From contig NC_046683.1 in NCBI RefSeq assembly GCF_009870125.1, forward strand, positions 17,989,001 to 18,053,000: a DNA stretch of 64,000 bases, in the 5' to 3' direction. The position numbers and the translations under genes were made by a program. Below are positions 23,101-34,283 of the stretch, piece after piece (within the stretch, counting starts at the first letter, position 1; every line of letters begins with the position of its first letter). This stretch comes from Drosophila pseudoobscura (Eukaryota > Arthropoda > Insecta > Diptera > Drosophilidae). Under the pieces are notes generated by a model, which was not told the DNA's origin, searched no databases, and saw only the letters and a list, made by a program, of their open reading frames with translations.

Positions 23101-26100
23101 TTCCGCCCGTGCCGGCGGCAGTAAGCAGCAGCAGCGGCGGATCCGTGGCCACACCCACCACCACCACCACAGTAGCAAACGGGAATGGAGGCAGCCAGCA
23201 GTCGGCGTCTGCAGCGCCAGCTGCTCCGCCTGTCGCCCCATCTGTTGCCGCCTCCGCCTGCGCCCCCACTTCTGTGGCCCCTGAAGCTCCCGTTCCTGCA
23301 ACCAATGCCGCAGCGGAGCTGGAGCAGCAGATGCCGCTGGTGCAGCAGTCCTCGATCCAAGGCCTACCGCAACCAACACCCACCCAACCGCCCCCGGCTG
23401 CCCAGCAAATGCAGCAGCAACAACAGCAGCAACAACAGCAGCAGCAACAGCAGCAGCAGCAGCCACAACACCAAGTGAAGCAGACCGTGCAGATTGTGTC
23501 CAAGGAGACCTCGTTCATATCGACACCGCCCACGCACGCTACTCTGACAATGGGAGACAGGAAGCTGGCGGAGTCTTCCGCCACGTCCAGCAGCAAGTCG
23601 ACGGAGTTCTTGCCGCCGCCGCCGTATGAGCTGGCCACCGCTCCCGTTTCGAATGTGACAATCTCCATATCCACCAAGCCCTCTAAGGATATGAGCTTGC
23701 AGATGAAGCACAAGTCCTCGGCCATGCCCATGGCCATGTCGATGGCAATGGAGCAAGAGTCCCTGGGCGTGCCCTTGTCGGAGCAGGCCGAGAAGCCGCT
23801 CACCAACTCGGACAACCTCCAGACAACAGCAGCATCGGCAGCAGTGCACAGTGCAGCCGGATCGGGAGCAGTAACCAACAGCTGGAGCAGACAGATCCAG
23901 GACAACAACAGCACCATTCAGATTGAGCCGGGAATGGGCCAAATCCTGGCCCCCAACAAAATGTCCTTCAAGTCGGGGGAGGCGCAGAAGAGGAAGCTAT
24001 CCATGCAGTCGCATCCCCAGCTGGACGAGAAGCTCCAGCTGCAGCACAACCACCCTGACCCCTCTCACAGCGACGACGTGCTGCAGAAGCATCTGCCTCT
24101 GGCCATAAGGATGAAGCCGCCGCCGCCCGGCACCAATACACCCGGAACCCCTGGGACGGAAACGAACAAGATGCAGCTTATTTCAGCCAGCACAAGCTAC
24201 GCGAAGAAAACTGGGCAGCCGGGCGAGACGCCCCACCAGGCACAGATGCAGTCTCAGATCCAGGGCCAGATGCCTGGCCAGATGCAGTTGCACGTGCATC
24301 AGCAGCAGCAACAGCAGCAGCAACATCACCAGCAGCAACAGCAGCAGCAGCAGGCGGCTCATTCACATGCTCAGGGGCATCCCCAGGCCCATCCCCAGAG
24401 CTTGCCAACGGCCATGGAACCCAAAGCCGGGGACCAGCGCAAGCGGCGCAAACGGGAGGTGCAGAAGCCACGGAGAGGCAATCCGAACGCCGGGCAGGCG
24501 GCCAACAGTCTCAAGGATCTGTCCGGGACGCTACCAGCAGGCGCGATGGTGCAGCTGGCCCGCATGCCCCCGGGCACCCAGTACGTGCAGGGAGCACCCG
24601 GCACTGGTCTTGTGCCCGCGGGAGTGGTCGGAGTCGGAGGCGGAGGCGGTGCCGCCGCCTCGCCCATGCTGAAGAAGCGAGTGCGGAAATTCTCCAAGGT
24701 GGAGGAGGACCACGATGCATTTACCGAGAAGCTGCTGACGCACATCCGCCAGATGCAGCCGCTTCAGGTGCTGGAGCCCCACCTCAACCGCAACTTTCAC
24801 TTCCTTGTTGGGAGCAGCGAGATGGCGGGCGCAGGAACGGGATTGGGATCGGGATCCGGATCGGGAGGGTCCACCTCCGGCAACGGCAAGCTAAAGGCCG
24901 GCGCCTCCCTATCCCGCAGCTGGCCGCTGGAGGAATGCGACGGATCGCTGCTGGGCCACTTCGGTCGGGTGCGCCATCCCAGTATTCCCTCGCTGTACGA
25001 CAGCGAACGCTTCGGCGGGAGCGGTGGCCCGACGGGGGGCTCTGCATCTCCGTCGGGGTCTCTGGTGGGAGTGGAGGGAAAGTCGCAGCCCATGTCCAGC
25101 ATCCAGAACGACTTCTACGACCAGGAGTTCTCCACCCACATCGAGCGGAATCCCCGCGAGCGGCTGCTGCGGCACATCGGGGCCGTGAAGGACGCGAACC
25201 TGGAGACCACAGAGCTGGTGGAGGGCGAGTCCCTGACCGCCTGGACGGCCCTCCCGCGGCTCACCCGCTTTCCGGGCCTAATTCTGCTGAACAACAACAG
25301 TCGGTGCCACGGGCGGATGTCGCCGGTGGCCCTGGCCGAGGACCCCCTCACCATGCGGATGCCCACTTCGCCCCTGCTCCGCACCTGCGCCGAGGAACTG
25401 CGCAAGGGCCAGCAGATGGAGCTGGGGGGCGGCCACGGCAACAGCAACAACAACAACAACAACTATCAGCAGAAGAACCAGAACGTGATACTCTCGCTGC
25501 ACTCCTCGACGACGGACAACATAGCCGGCGTGCTGCGGGATCTGGCCAATCTGCTGCACCTGACGCCCGCCCTTACATGCAAGCTCATCGAGGAGAAGTC
25601 GGACCCGAAGACCGGCTCCGAGCCCAGCCTCGACCAGCCAAAGAGCCAGGGAGCCAAGGAGGAGGCCGACGAGCAGGCCGAAAAGGAGTCGTTCAAGCGG
25701 CCCCTCTCCACGAGCAACGGCCACCTGAGGAAGATTCTCAACGGGCGACGCAAGCTGTGCCGCAGCTGTGCCAACGTCGTCCCCGCCAGCGGCCTGCGGG
25801 TGCCCAGCCAGAGCATGCCTCCGCTGGAAGAGCAGCTGCCCCGGCTGGCCCAGCTAATGGCGCTGCTGCCCCGGAAGACGCCGCCGCCTCCGTTCTTTTA
25901 CTTCTGCGATCGTGCCTGCCTGGCCCTGTTCAAGTGGAGCGGGAAGGAGGTCCAGGCAAAGGCCGAGGCGGCCAGCATCTCTCTGCTCGCGGCCAGCGGG
26001 TCCTCGAAGAGCACTTTGGCGTCGGGCTCGTGTCCGGCCGTTCCTCCGGAGCATGTGGTGAAGACGGAGCCGCCGGAGGAGGAGCTCGACGTGAAGCAGA

Positions 26101-28278
26101 GCTTGGGCAGCGAGACCGCTGCGCCCCCACTGCAGCGCAAGTGCATCGTCAAGTGCTTTAGCGGCGACTGCTTCGCCACGGAATCGTCCGCGAGCACGGA
26201 CATCAAGCAGGAGTACGATGGAGCCACTTCATTTGCTGCCCCCAACAACACGGTGTGGGAGACGGACGTGGTCAGCCACCTAGAGGACACGCGCCAGTGC
26301 GTCTTCTGCAACCAACGCGGCGACGGCCAGGCGGACGGACCCTCGCGGCTGCTCAACTTCGATGTGGACAAATGGGTGAGACTAATGTCCTAATGTTGTC
26401 GCCTGTCGCGGCCCCTTCTAATCCCTCATCCCTCATCTTTGAATCCCTCTCCTCTCGTACAGGTCCATCTCAACTGTGCCTTGTGGTCGAACGGCGTGTA
26501 CGAGACGCTGTCCGGAGCGCTGATGAACTTCCAGACCGCACTGCAGGCGGGGCTGAATCAGGCGTGCAGCGCTTGCCACCAGCTGGGAGCTACCATCAAA
26601 TGCTTCAAGTCGCGCTGCAACAACCTCTACCACCTGCCCTGCGCCATTCGGGAGGAGTGCGTCTTCTACAAGAACAAGTCCGTGCACTGCAGTGCCCATG
26701 GCCATGCCCACACCCACGCCCAGGCCCACGCAGGCAGCGGAAGTGCCAATGCCGGGTCCGGGTCCGGGTCTGGGTCTGGAGCCGCTTTCGGGCCAATGGA
26801 GAACGAGCTAAGCTCCTTCGTTGTGCACCGTCGGGTGTTCGTGGACCGCGACGAGAACCGTCAGGTGGCCACCGTCATGCATTACACGGAGCTGAGCAAC
26901 CTGCTGCGGGTGGGCAACATGACGTTCCTCAATGTGGGCCAGCTGCTGCCCCACCAGCTGGAGGCCTTCCACACGCCCCATTTCATCTACCCCATTGGCT
27001 ACAAGGTGGTAAGTACCTCTTGTTCGCTCTCCCGCGTCCATGGTGTCATCCCAATCCCACTCGTGATTCGCAGAGTCGCTACTACTGGTGCGTGCGGCGT
27101 CCGAATCGGCGGTGCCGGTACATCTGCTCCATAGCCGAGGCCGGCTGCAAGCCTGAGTTCCGGATCGTTGTTCAGGACGGCAGCGACAAGGAGCCGGAGC
27201 GCGAGTTCCAGGCCAGCACGCCAACGGGGGTGTGGCAGCAGATCCTGCAGCCCATCACCCGCCTGCGGAAGGTGCACAAGTGGCTGCAGCTCTTCCCGCA
27301 ACACATCAGCGGCGAGGACCTCTTCGGGCTAACGGAGCCAGCCATTGTGCGCATCCTGGAGAGCCTGCCCGGGATCGAGACGCTCACCGACTACCGATTC
27401 AAGTACGGCCGCAACCCGCTGCTGGAGTTCCCGCTGGCTATCAATCCGTCCGGCGCCGCCCGCACCGAGCCCAAGCAACGGCAGCTGCTCGTCTGGCGCA
27501 AGCCGCACACCCAGCGGACCGCAGGCAGCTGCAGCACCCAGCGCATGGCCAACTCGGCGTCGATTGCCGGAGAGGTTGCCTGCCCCTACAGCAAGCAGTT
27601 CGTCCACTCCAAGAGCTCCCAGTACAAAAAGATGAAGCAGGAGTGGCGCAACAACGTCTACTTGGCGAGGTGGGTTTATTCCAAGACTAACAGGAGGGCC
27701 CTCGGAAATCACCCGTTTTCTTTCTCCACCATTTAGGTCGAAGATTCAGGGCCTGGGCTTGTATGCGGCCCGAGATATTGAAAAGCACACCATGATCATC
27801 GAGTATATTGGGGAGGTCATTCGCACCGAGGTTTCCGAGATACGGGAGAAGCAGTACGAATCCAAGGTACGTGACAGCCAATCAATGTAGACGATTGAGT
27901 CATCCTGAACTTCTTTGCCGTTGCAGAATCGAGGCATTTATATGTTCCGCCTTGACGAGGATCGCGTCGTAGACGCCACTCTGAGCGGCGGCCTGGCTCG
28001 CTACATCAACCACTCCTGCAATCCGAACTGTGTGACGGAGATTGTTGAGGTCGATCGCGATGTGCGGATCATAATATTCGCCAAGCGTAAAATTTATCGT
28101 GGCGAGGAGGTGAGTTCCACATACCCGGACACGGACACGGAGACGGATTTTTAATTTTTGTTTTCTCTCTCGCATGCTCTCGCAGCTCTCGTATGACTAC
28201 AAGTTTGACATAGAGGATGATGCACACAAGATACCGTGTGCCTGTGGCGCTCCCAATTGTCGCAAGTGGATGAACTAA
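20139..28278 (+). CDS. trr: Trithorax-related (Trr), COMPASS-like H3K4 methyltransferase
   Basis: Join(20139..20655, 20746..26375, 26463..27008, 27074..27669, 27737..27866, 27927..28109, 28186..28278) gives 2,564 residues; all junctions are in phase. The N-terminal 2,000 residues are low-complexity, with long glutamine runs (near 23410-23470 and 24300-24350) and serine/alanine/proline tracts. They also hold two LxxLL nuclear-receptor boxes (LKQLL, LANLL). Then come an extended PHD finger ([10 protein letters not shown] ... [13 protein letters not shown] ... [12 protein letters not shown], from about residue 2024), FYRN/FYRC (from about 2200), a SET domain ([20 protein letters not shown], from about 2433; [11 protein letters not shown]) and a post-[16 protein letters not shown] end. 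Trr is the MLL3/4 orthologue. It monomethylates H3K4 at enhancers and coactivates the ecdysone receptor. The N-terminal PHD cluster of MLL3/4 is absent, as expected because flies encode it separately (Lpt/cmi). AATAAA is at 29001. Confidence 0.97.
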
Positions 28279-29343
28279 AGGCAGCAGCAGCAGCAGCAAC
28301 AGAAGCGATTACAGCAACGAGCACCAGCACGAACCAACCCACATGGAAGTTCTCCCAGTGACCGGGAATCCGAACATTCATTCTCTAAACAGTGTAGATC
28401 ATGTACATATATGTAGTTATATGTATGAATACGTGCTATTGTAGAGCATAGACCATAGAGCATAGAGCATAGAGCATAGGACCCTGCAAGTTATGTATTT
28501 TATATGTGCCCGCCGCCCACTGTAGCTAATTTTTATCCTTAATCGCCCGTAAGAAGGGGGACAGGGCAGTGGAAGGAGTGGGAATGGACAGCGTTTTCAC
28601 CATTGAAGTGCTATACTGTATAATTTCTATAAAAAAAAAATATGTATTTTATGTTAGGTACATTATTGCACGATTCCCCTTTCCTTCCCCCCTCCCCCCA
28701 CCCCACATACTCCCCTCCCCTCCCCACCCCACCCTCCCCTCAACCCCAAGCACCACGACCACAAAGAGCACAATCAGCTCAGCATCATTATCATCACAAT
28801 ATTATTCATCGTGTTTGTAGCCCCACAGAGATAGACCCCAGCGAGTGCCGCCACTTGACTTTATGCGTGTGTGCCTTCCTTTTTGTTTACCATTATTATA
28901 TTATCATAATTATAACGATTATTAGTTTTTGCATTCGTACAATGGACATTAGAAGGTAGAGCGAGTAGACATGAAAGCGAGTTTGTTTCTCAACAGGAGT
29001 AATAAATGTAATATGCACAACCTTCATTGAATACGTAGACATACGAATATACATATATTGTATTTTATTTTATTTTATTTAACTAGTTCGCCTTAAAATT
29101 AAGAATATTAACTATCCAGAAAGCGTTTTTTTTCATCTCCATAAGTGTTAAGTAAATTGTATGCAACCATTTTGCAATCATTTGAAACGTTTCACTTTAT
29201 TTGTCTATTTAAATACTCAAAAAATTTTCATCCTAAGAACTAAATTGGTGCATACATATACTCGAGTGTAGTCTACCCGATCCAACAAAACAAAACGAAA
29301 CAAATCAAATTAACAAAACGAATTGAAACTAGTTTCTGAGTAC
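28279..29343 (+). other. trr 3' UTR and convergent 3' ends
   Basis: Contains CAG repeats just after the stop, a GAGCATA tandem at 28448-28480, a C-rich tract at 28680-28745, and AATAAA at 29001 for trr. On the minus strand AATAAA at 29201-29196 suits COA8. The two plus-strand frames at 28569-28959 come from simple repeats. Confidence 0.7.
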
Positions 29344-30009
29344 TCAGACTCCTGTTCGTCTCTTTCTGCGAGACAGAAGCTTTTGGACCTGCACCATGAA
29401 CGCCAATGTGAGCATGTCAAAGTTTTTCAGATACCACGAGAGGTTGTACATCATATGAATTCGCCAATTCTTGTCCAGAAAGGTCTTGTAGAATTCACTC
29501 ATGCGATCGGCCGAGATGTCCTCGGTGCCAGCCTCTTTGTGCAGTCGTATGAAGTCTTCCTTCTCCTAAAAACGACACTTGTTTTAAGTCTTCATCAGAG
29601 CGAAAGAGATGACAAGAGAGATAGCCAGGAAAAAGAACTGGGGCCAGCTAACCTCATAGAATCGTTTGTTGTGCTTGGTCCAGAAACTCGCGTTCCAAGC
29701 CTCCACTTCGATGCGCGTCAATCGCAATTTCTTAGCCAGATCCGTTTCGTTTTCATCGTAGTGCCTCACGTAGGGGCGGAGGTTCGATTGCGGATCTGGC
29801 GGACCTATATAGTCGCAGCTGACGGTCTTCGGATCTGGCGGATGGGCCAGACCAACAGGACGGCTCCCTTTCGGTGCCTGCTTTGTGGCATAACATCGCG
29901 GTAGCTAATAAATTTGAAACCTCTGAGTTTTATAATAATGCCGCCACATACCACTCAGACTCACGTTAAATTGTGTAAACAATATTCTCGTTTGGTATTT
30001 AAAGCACAT
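29344..30009 (-). CDS. COA8/APOPT1, cytochrome c oxidase assembly factor 8
   Basis: Complement(join(29344..29565, 29653..29904, 29965..30009)), three exons in phase 0, gives 172 residues. The N-terminus MCFKYQTRILFTQFN followed by PRCYATKQAP suits a mitochondrial presequence. The family signature is seen in SCDYIGPPDPQSNLRP, then LRLTRIEVEAWNASFWTKHN, RFYEEKEDFI, and the C-terminal block EFYKTFLDKNWRIHMMYNLS with WYLKNFDML. Human COA8 (APOPT1) loss causes cytochrome c oxidase deficiency; the protein aids complex IV assembly in the matrix. The D. melanogaster equivalent is probably CG14806 (from memory). It converges on trr. A perfect DRE (TATCGATA, 30082-30089) lies about 75 bp upstream of the ATG. 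Donors GTGAGT and GTTAGC, acceptors TTAG. The plus-strand frame at 29323-29904 is a shadow. Confidence 0.92.
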
Positions 30010-30081
30010 TTCGATTTGTCAATAGATGTTATGTCAGGGGGCAAGGTAGAAAACTATCGTGAAAATTTTCTTTAACTTACT

Positions 30082-30089
30082 TATCGATA
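30082..30089. promoter_or_regulatory. DRE upstream of COA8
   Basis: Perfect palindromic TATCGATA about 75 bp upstream of the minus-strand COA8 start codon. It is a DREF/BEAF-type promoter site by consensus. Confidence 0.6.
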
Positions 30090-30212
30090 TCCATCACGAC
30101 GGGATGTACTTTCCCGGATTTGTATAAAATGCATACGAAATCATTCCTAGCGAAATTTGTATCTTGTCTAGGTAACTTTTAGGCCAGCACACATAAAATC
30201 CTAACTACTCTT

Positions 30213-30440
30213 ATGGTCGTATTCCACTACACCTTAATACCAGAGCAGTATGAAACACAAACAAAACGATAAATTTGTGTGAAGTGGTTGTTTGCCAGTT
30301 CATCAACGAGCACAGCTGATTCATATTTGTATAGAGAACTGTTATTTAAGAGTATGAATTTACCTCTTCTTTGCTGCCTGAAACTGAAGCATATATTTCT
30401 CTGGCTAAGCACTTCTGAAAGTGCACTGGAATACGAGCAT
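30213..30440. repeat. Dispersed repeat family R, copy D, with inverted termini
   Basis: Ends are 20-base imperfect inverted repeats: ATGGTCGTATTCCACTACAC at 30213-30232 and the complement of ATGCTCGTATTCCAGTGCAC at 30421-30440 (17 of 20 match). The 228-bp unit has a MITE-like build and lies between the divergently transcribed COA8 and BBLN genes. One end also recurs at 8655 and (inverted) at 33947. Confidence 0.6.
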
Positions 30441-30455
30441 TATTCGATACTGTAT

Positions 30456-30465
30456 CGGTATATTT
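30456..30465 (+). promoter_or_regulatory. Motif-6 core promoter element before BBLN gene
   Basis: CGGTATATTT, the same motif-6 word found three times before arm, lies 130 bp upstream of the ATG at 30597. Confidence 0.5.
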
Positions 30466-30596
30466 GTCTAGTATATCTATTCAGTGTTGAAAATCGAGAG
30501 AAAATGGCATTCAAGCTGCTGTCCCGTGACATTAAATCTCCATCGGAGAAATAAAAATAAATTTAATTTTGCAAAGGGGAAGCGTAGCTAAGGAAT

Positions 30597-30944
30597 ATGT
30601 CGCCCAAGAACAACCACGATCCCACCTCGTCCAGCGACCCGGGAAAAGCAAATGTGCCGGAGGCAGATCTACAAGGTTAGCTAGGCAAGAATGCACAGCA
30701 TTGATAACGACAATGGCTTTTCACAGAAATGGAAGATGTTAACCAGAGCCTGGACGCCCTCAGCTGCGCCTTGGACGCCGTTGAACAGCGCACCGATGAC
30801 ATCATGTCGCAGCTACGGGAGCTGCTAAGCTCCAATAGGGAGATCCGTCGCCAGCTCGCGGAGCAGAAGGAAAAATCTGGCGATCAGGAGACTGCCGATG
30901 ATGACATGAATGGACAGCCGAATAATGATAATGTATCGAAGTAA
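30597..30944 (+). CDS. BBLN/UPF0184 small coiled-coil protein
   Basis: Join(30597..30675, 30727..30944), a 51-bp intron in phase, gives 98 residues. The polar N-terminus (SPKNNHDPTSSSDPGKANVP) leads into one coiled coil (DVNQSLDALSCALDAVEQRT, then LRELLSSNREIRRQLAEQKE), followed by an acidic tail. This is the UPF0184 family signature. The human member C9orf16/BBLN (bublin) and the nematode homologue BBLN-1 associate with intermediate filaments and shape tubular lumens. Flies lack cytoplasmic intermediate filaments, so the partner here is unknown. The D. melanogaster equivalent is probably CG14818 (from memory). Only this coiled coil is conserved across the family. Confidence 0.88.
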
Positions 30945-31819
30945 AGCTGATTTCCAATGTTTTGTTTGTACCTCTCTTCATTTGTATTAGATTGTTCGTG
31001 TTTTTTGTTTGTTTGTATGCATATATACGTAAACGTATAGCAATATTTGTTTGTATAATTATTAGCACCCGTATATATGAACTAGAATGTATGTGTATTT
31101 ATACGAATAATTATGGAAGGAGCAGGAGGATAGGGGATCAGGCCAATTGTTCCGATCCCTCGGTTTGGCGTATGACTTCTCGTCTTTAAAGAACTCAATC
31201 TTGAAAGTAAACTCGCCGTTGAGTAAGAACATTTTATCCGGATATTTTGCGAAGTTACTTTCCACCTTAAGCAGTTCACGAAGACAAGTAACTGGGCCAC
31301 TTGAAAACCAGTCAGAACATTGGAAGCGACGTTTTAGAGTGTACGATTATCCCACCACCGAAGTACAATCCGGCTGATGCATATACAAGAACATATTCTT
31401 CATTAGAATCATTCCTCAATCTGGTAGACATAACTATTCGTTATGATATAGCATCTTTAGTACTCTCGTGTCTTCAAAATTCTAGATGGGGGCAGTTTTT
31501 CTTTAATAAACTGTGATATAAGAGCAGTCCACACACAACATTCTGTTGGTCTTCCTCTTATATCCTCTGAGAACTAGGCTTCGAACGAGACGGACGAAGA
31601 TAGATTCCTTCTATCTTCATAAATTTACACGAAATTTAGCCCGTACACTTTGACACTCTTGCATAAAAATTGCAGCCTGAAAGTTAACAGCGGATAATTG
31701 AAAATGCACTGCCCTTTTCGGACAGCTGGTTTCTGATTTCTTTACAGTCTTAAGTTTTTCTTATTATATAGTAATGAGCTATAATCTAAGTAAACAAAAG
31801 GCACGGGTGGAGCCAACCA
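30945..31819. other. Intergenic DNA between BBLN and WDR18 genes (convergent)
   Basis: AT-rich, probably the two 3' UTRs. AATAAA at 31505 would suit a long BBLN-gene transcript. Short overlapping frames on both strands at 31062-31516 lack motifs. Confidence 0.5.
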
Positions 31820-33355
31820 CTAGTTCTTACGAGCTTTCTTGCGATTTCTCTGTGGAGGACCCTTGCCGCTTTCCGAATGGTCTACCAAATACTTCGCCAT
31901 GGTTTGAAGCACTTCCTCGTTTTTCTTTTTGAGTCGTCGGTTTTCGGCGATAAGTTTCTGTACTGCAGGGTCATTGGAATGGGCCTTATGAAAGTCTTCC
32001 TCGACCGCTAAAGCCACATCTTCATCTTTAACTTTGGAAGATTGCCGAGTTGACTTCAACGCCTCCTCGTCAAATTCAATATCATCGTCATCGTCAACGT
32101 CATCGGCGCCCAGATTTACGTGCTGCATTTTTTGTAATATTTTTTGATCCTCCGGACCCAAGTTACAGTTGTCAAAATTTAGCTTTGGTTTGGCACGTGC
32201 TTTGGGGTACTCGTTGGTGACGAGCAACTCAATATAATCATTAACATCCGGAGGCGTGATCATCCGCTTGAGACTGTTTGCGAATAATTGTGGTTGCTTG
32301 TGTTGTGGCTGGAAAATGGCGGGACTGAGAAGACGGATTCTCAGATTAGTGATCACGCCGTTCTGGGGAATACTCTTCATGAGCTGCCGACTCGCAACAT
32401 CCCAAACGCAGACTTGCTTATCCTCACCGCCAGAGACCAACAGTTGGGCATTCATTGTCAGAGCCAAGGAGGTTATGGGTTTTCCAACCGTATGGCCGAT
32501 AAAGGCCTGAGCATCGTCCTCCTCCAGATGGTATTCCTGCAATAAACCATGATTAGCCATGTTATTATTATTTTTATAGTCACTCACCTTCATCCGTGGC
32601 GCTCTCCAATTGTGAAACACAAACGACTTGCCTTCGGCGGAGCCAACATAAATGCTGGTCTCCATCCTATTGACAACCACGCTGTGCAGTGCTATTGGGA
32701 ACACAATGCTGAGGAGCATGATGCCACCGTTTAGATCATATACTTTGCAGCAGCGGTCTAGGGACACTGTGTATAAGTAGGAGCGAATGCCACCAATTCC
32801 AGTGTGCAGATCCGTCACAGCCAGGCCATGATCGTTAAAGCTGTACAGAGGCTCACTGCCCTCCTGGCTGCCGTTGTCTAGCGGGGCAACAGAGAAGGTG
32901 AGGTCCCAGACCAGAACGGCCCCATCTTTCCCGGCGCTGACAAAGCGCTCGCCATTGTCAGTGAAGCGCAGACAGGTTATGGCCTGGTAGTGTTTCGAGA
33001 GGGTGTTCAGCATGCGGCCAGTGCTCATGTGCCAGATATAAATGCTCTCCTGTATTCCAACTACCAGGTACGCGCCATCTGGAGTGAGGGCCATAGCATT
33101 GGCCTTGCCTGGCAACACAAATCGCAGGCTCGACATCTGCTCCTGCTTATTGATAGGCCAGACGTGGAGCAAAGGCTTAATTGTGTTGGCTGCCAGAACA
33201 TAATTCAGCCCAATCATAGCCAGACTGTGGTGTTGGGCATTCCCGCCGCCCTTGTACTTCATTAGGTCGGTGCCGGTGCGCAGATCCTGGACGCTGCATG
33301 TTGTGTTTTCCTCGCTGCAGGCGCTGACGAATAAAGCTTCCACAGCATCTCCCAT
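31820..33355 (-). CDS. WDR18/Ipi3-type WD40 ribosome biogenesis protein
   Basis: A single frame of 511 residues if unspliced. The N-terminal two thirds form WD40 repeats (blades ending in HVWPINK, YIWHMS, LVWDLTF, VCVWDVASRQL). The tail holds an acidic patch (DDVDDDDDIEFDEE), a coiled coil (LIAENRRLKKKNEEVLQTM) and a basic end (PPQRNRKKARKN) fitting nucleolar localisation. The order and spacing match human WDR18 and yeast Ipi3, a subunit of the Rix1/PELP1-TEX10-WDR18 complex that releases and matures pre-60S particles. Within the frame, 32587 down to 32537 looks like a 51-nt intron (GTGAGT...TTGCAG), giving 494 residues when removed. A 124-bp CATCGATG module starts 37 bp upstream of the ATG. 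Confidence 0.9.
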   Translation of the reverse strand: MGDAVEALFVSACSEENTTCSVQDLRTGTDLMKYKGGGNAQHHSLAMIGLNYVLAANTIKPLLHVWPINKQEQMSSLRFVLPGKANAMALTPDGAYLVVGIQESIYIWHMSTGRMLNTLSKHYQAITCLRFTDNGERFVSAGKDGAVLVWDLTFSVAPLDNGSQEGSEPLYSFNDHGLAVTDLHTGIGGIRSYLYTVSLDRCCKVYDLNGGIMLLSIVFPIALHSVVVNRMETSIYVGSAEGKSFVFHNWRAPRMKVSDYKNNNNMANHGLLQEYHLEEDDAQAFIGHTVGKPITSLALTMNAQLLVSGGEDKQVCVWDVASRQLMKSIPQNGVITNLRIRLLSPAIFQPQHKQPQLFANSLKRMITPPDVNDYIELLVTNEYPKARAKPKLNFDNCNLGPEDQKILQKMQHVNLGADDVDDDDDIEFDEEALKSTRQSSKVKDEDVALAVEEDFHKAHSNDPAVQKLIAENRRLKKKNEEVLQTMAKYLVDHSESGKGPPQRNRKKARKN

Positions 33356-33391
33356 TTTCGGTGCACGTGCGAGCGATGATTGATAACCAGC

Positions 33392-33515
33392 TAGTGATGT
33401 AAAATAACATCAATGCATCGATCATCGATGTTTTTCTGCCGATGTTTACTGATATTTTCCGATGTTTTTGCTGATACCGATGTTGAGTGATGCATCGATG
33501 TTTTGCAAAACATCG
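33392..33515 (-). repeat. CATCGATG module, copy 2 (upstream of WDR18 gene)
   Basis: Gap-free counterpart of 18819-18942, in the same orientation and at the same distance from a minus-strand start codon. See findings. Confidence 0.85.
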
Positions 33516-33800
33516 GTAGCTTAATTTCATATCATTGCGTATTTGTCTTTTGAAAGCAGCAAAAAATAGAATAAAATATCGACTAAAACCAAGCTTAAAC
33601 AAAAAAGTTCAACCAAAAATATTCGCTATGCTGTCACGTTAATGTTGCTGTTATTTGAAGACTTGTTGCTTGTCAACCGGAGTATGGCCATTTGTATACC
33701 ATATTTAGTTAATTTTATATAAAGATACTGTTTTAAAACGTAATTAATTCCACAATTCTATAATATCCTTTTATCCTTTTTCCCAGCACTGCATATATTT

Positions 33801-33966
33801 CTCTCGCTGTCACTGCATGCTTTTTCCATAAGACTGTTTTCGCAGCTAGACAGTAAGCAAATTCTAATGTCATATGGCCATATGGTTTACCAACCAACAA
33901 ACACAAATTTATCGTGTAAGTTTTTTCAGACTAGTCTGGTCTTGAAGTGTAATAGAATACGAGTAT
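33801..33966. repeat. Dispersed repeat family R, copy C
   Basis: 33801-33874 matches the CTCTCGCT...TCTAATGTCATA block of copies A and B. 33947-33966 (GTGTAATAGAATACGAGTAT) matches the inverted end of copy D. It sits in the intergenic region before Ubc7. Confidence 0.6.
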
Positions 33967-34283
33967 TGGAGCTAGCCATCTGCTTAAGATGACTCATATT
34001 GTTCATAACACTGTTAGTTAACAGAGAGCTAGTGCGACGCTGCACTGGCACTGTTTAGTTAACAGTGAATTAAAGCCTGGCAACCCTGCTGACGTAGTAT
34101 AAATTTTTTTCTTGGGGCAGACATTGACAAAAACACATACTTGTATTATATTTTATATAAATAAATATTACAAAGCTAATTTACTACGACGTGTTTGAAT
34201 TGACGCCGTATCCGAGCTCTGATCGCTGCGCTCGTCGCAAAAGACGAAGACACCTGGACTGAGTCAAGTGGAAAAGAAGGGCA

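Noticed and set aside
21084-23917. Long minus-strand open frames (425 and 644 codons) opposite trr
   Set aside because: They lie antisense to a GC-rich, repeat-coded, clearly conserved protein. Cysteine/glycine/histidine runs mirror polyQ/serine codons; they are shadows.
29323-29904. 193-codon plus-strand frame
   Set aside because: Antisense to COA8 exons 2 and 3, whose splice phases and conserved blocks are convincing.
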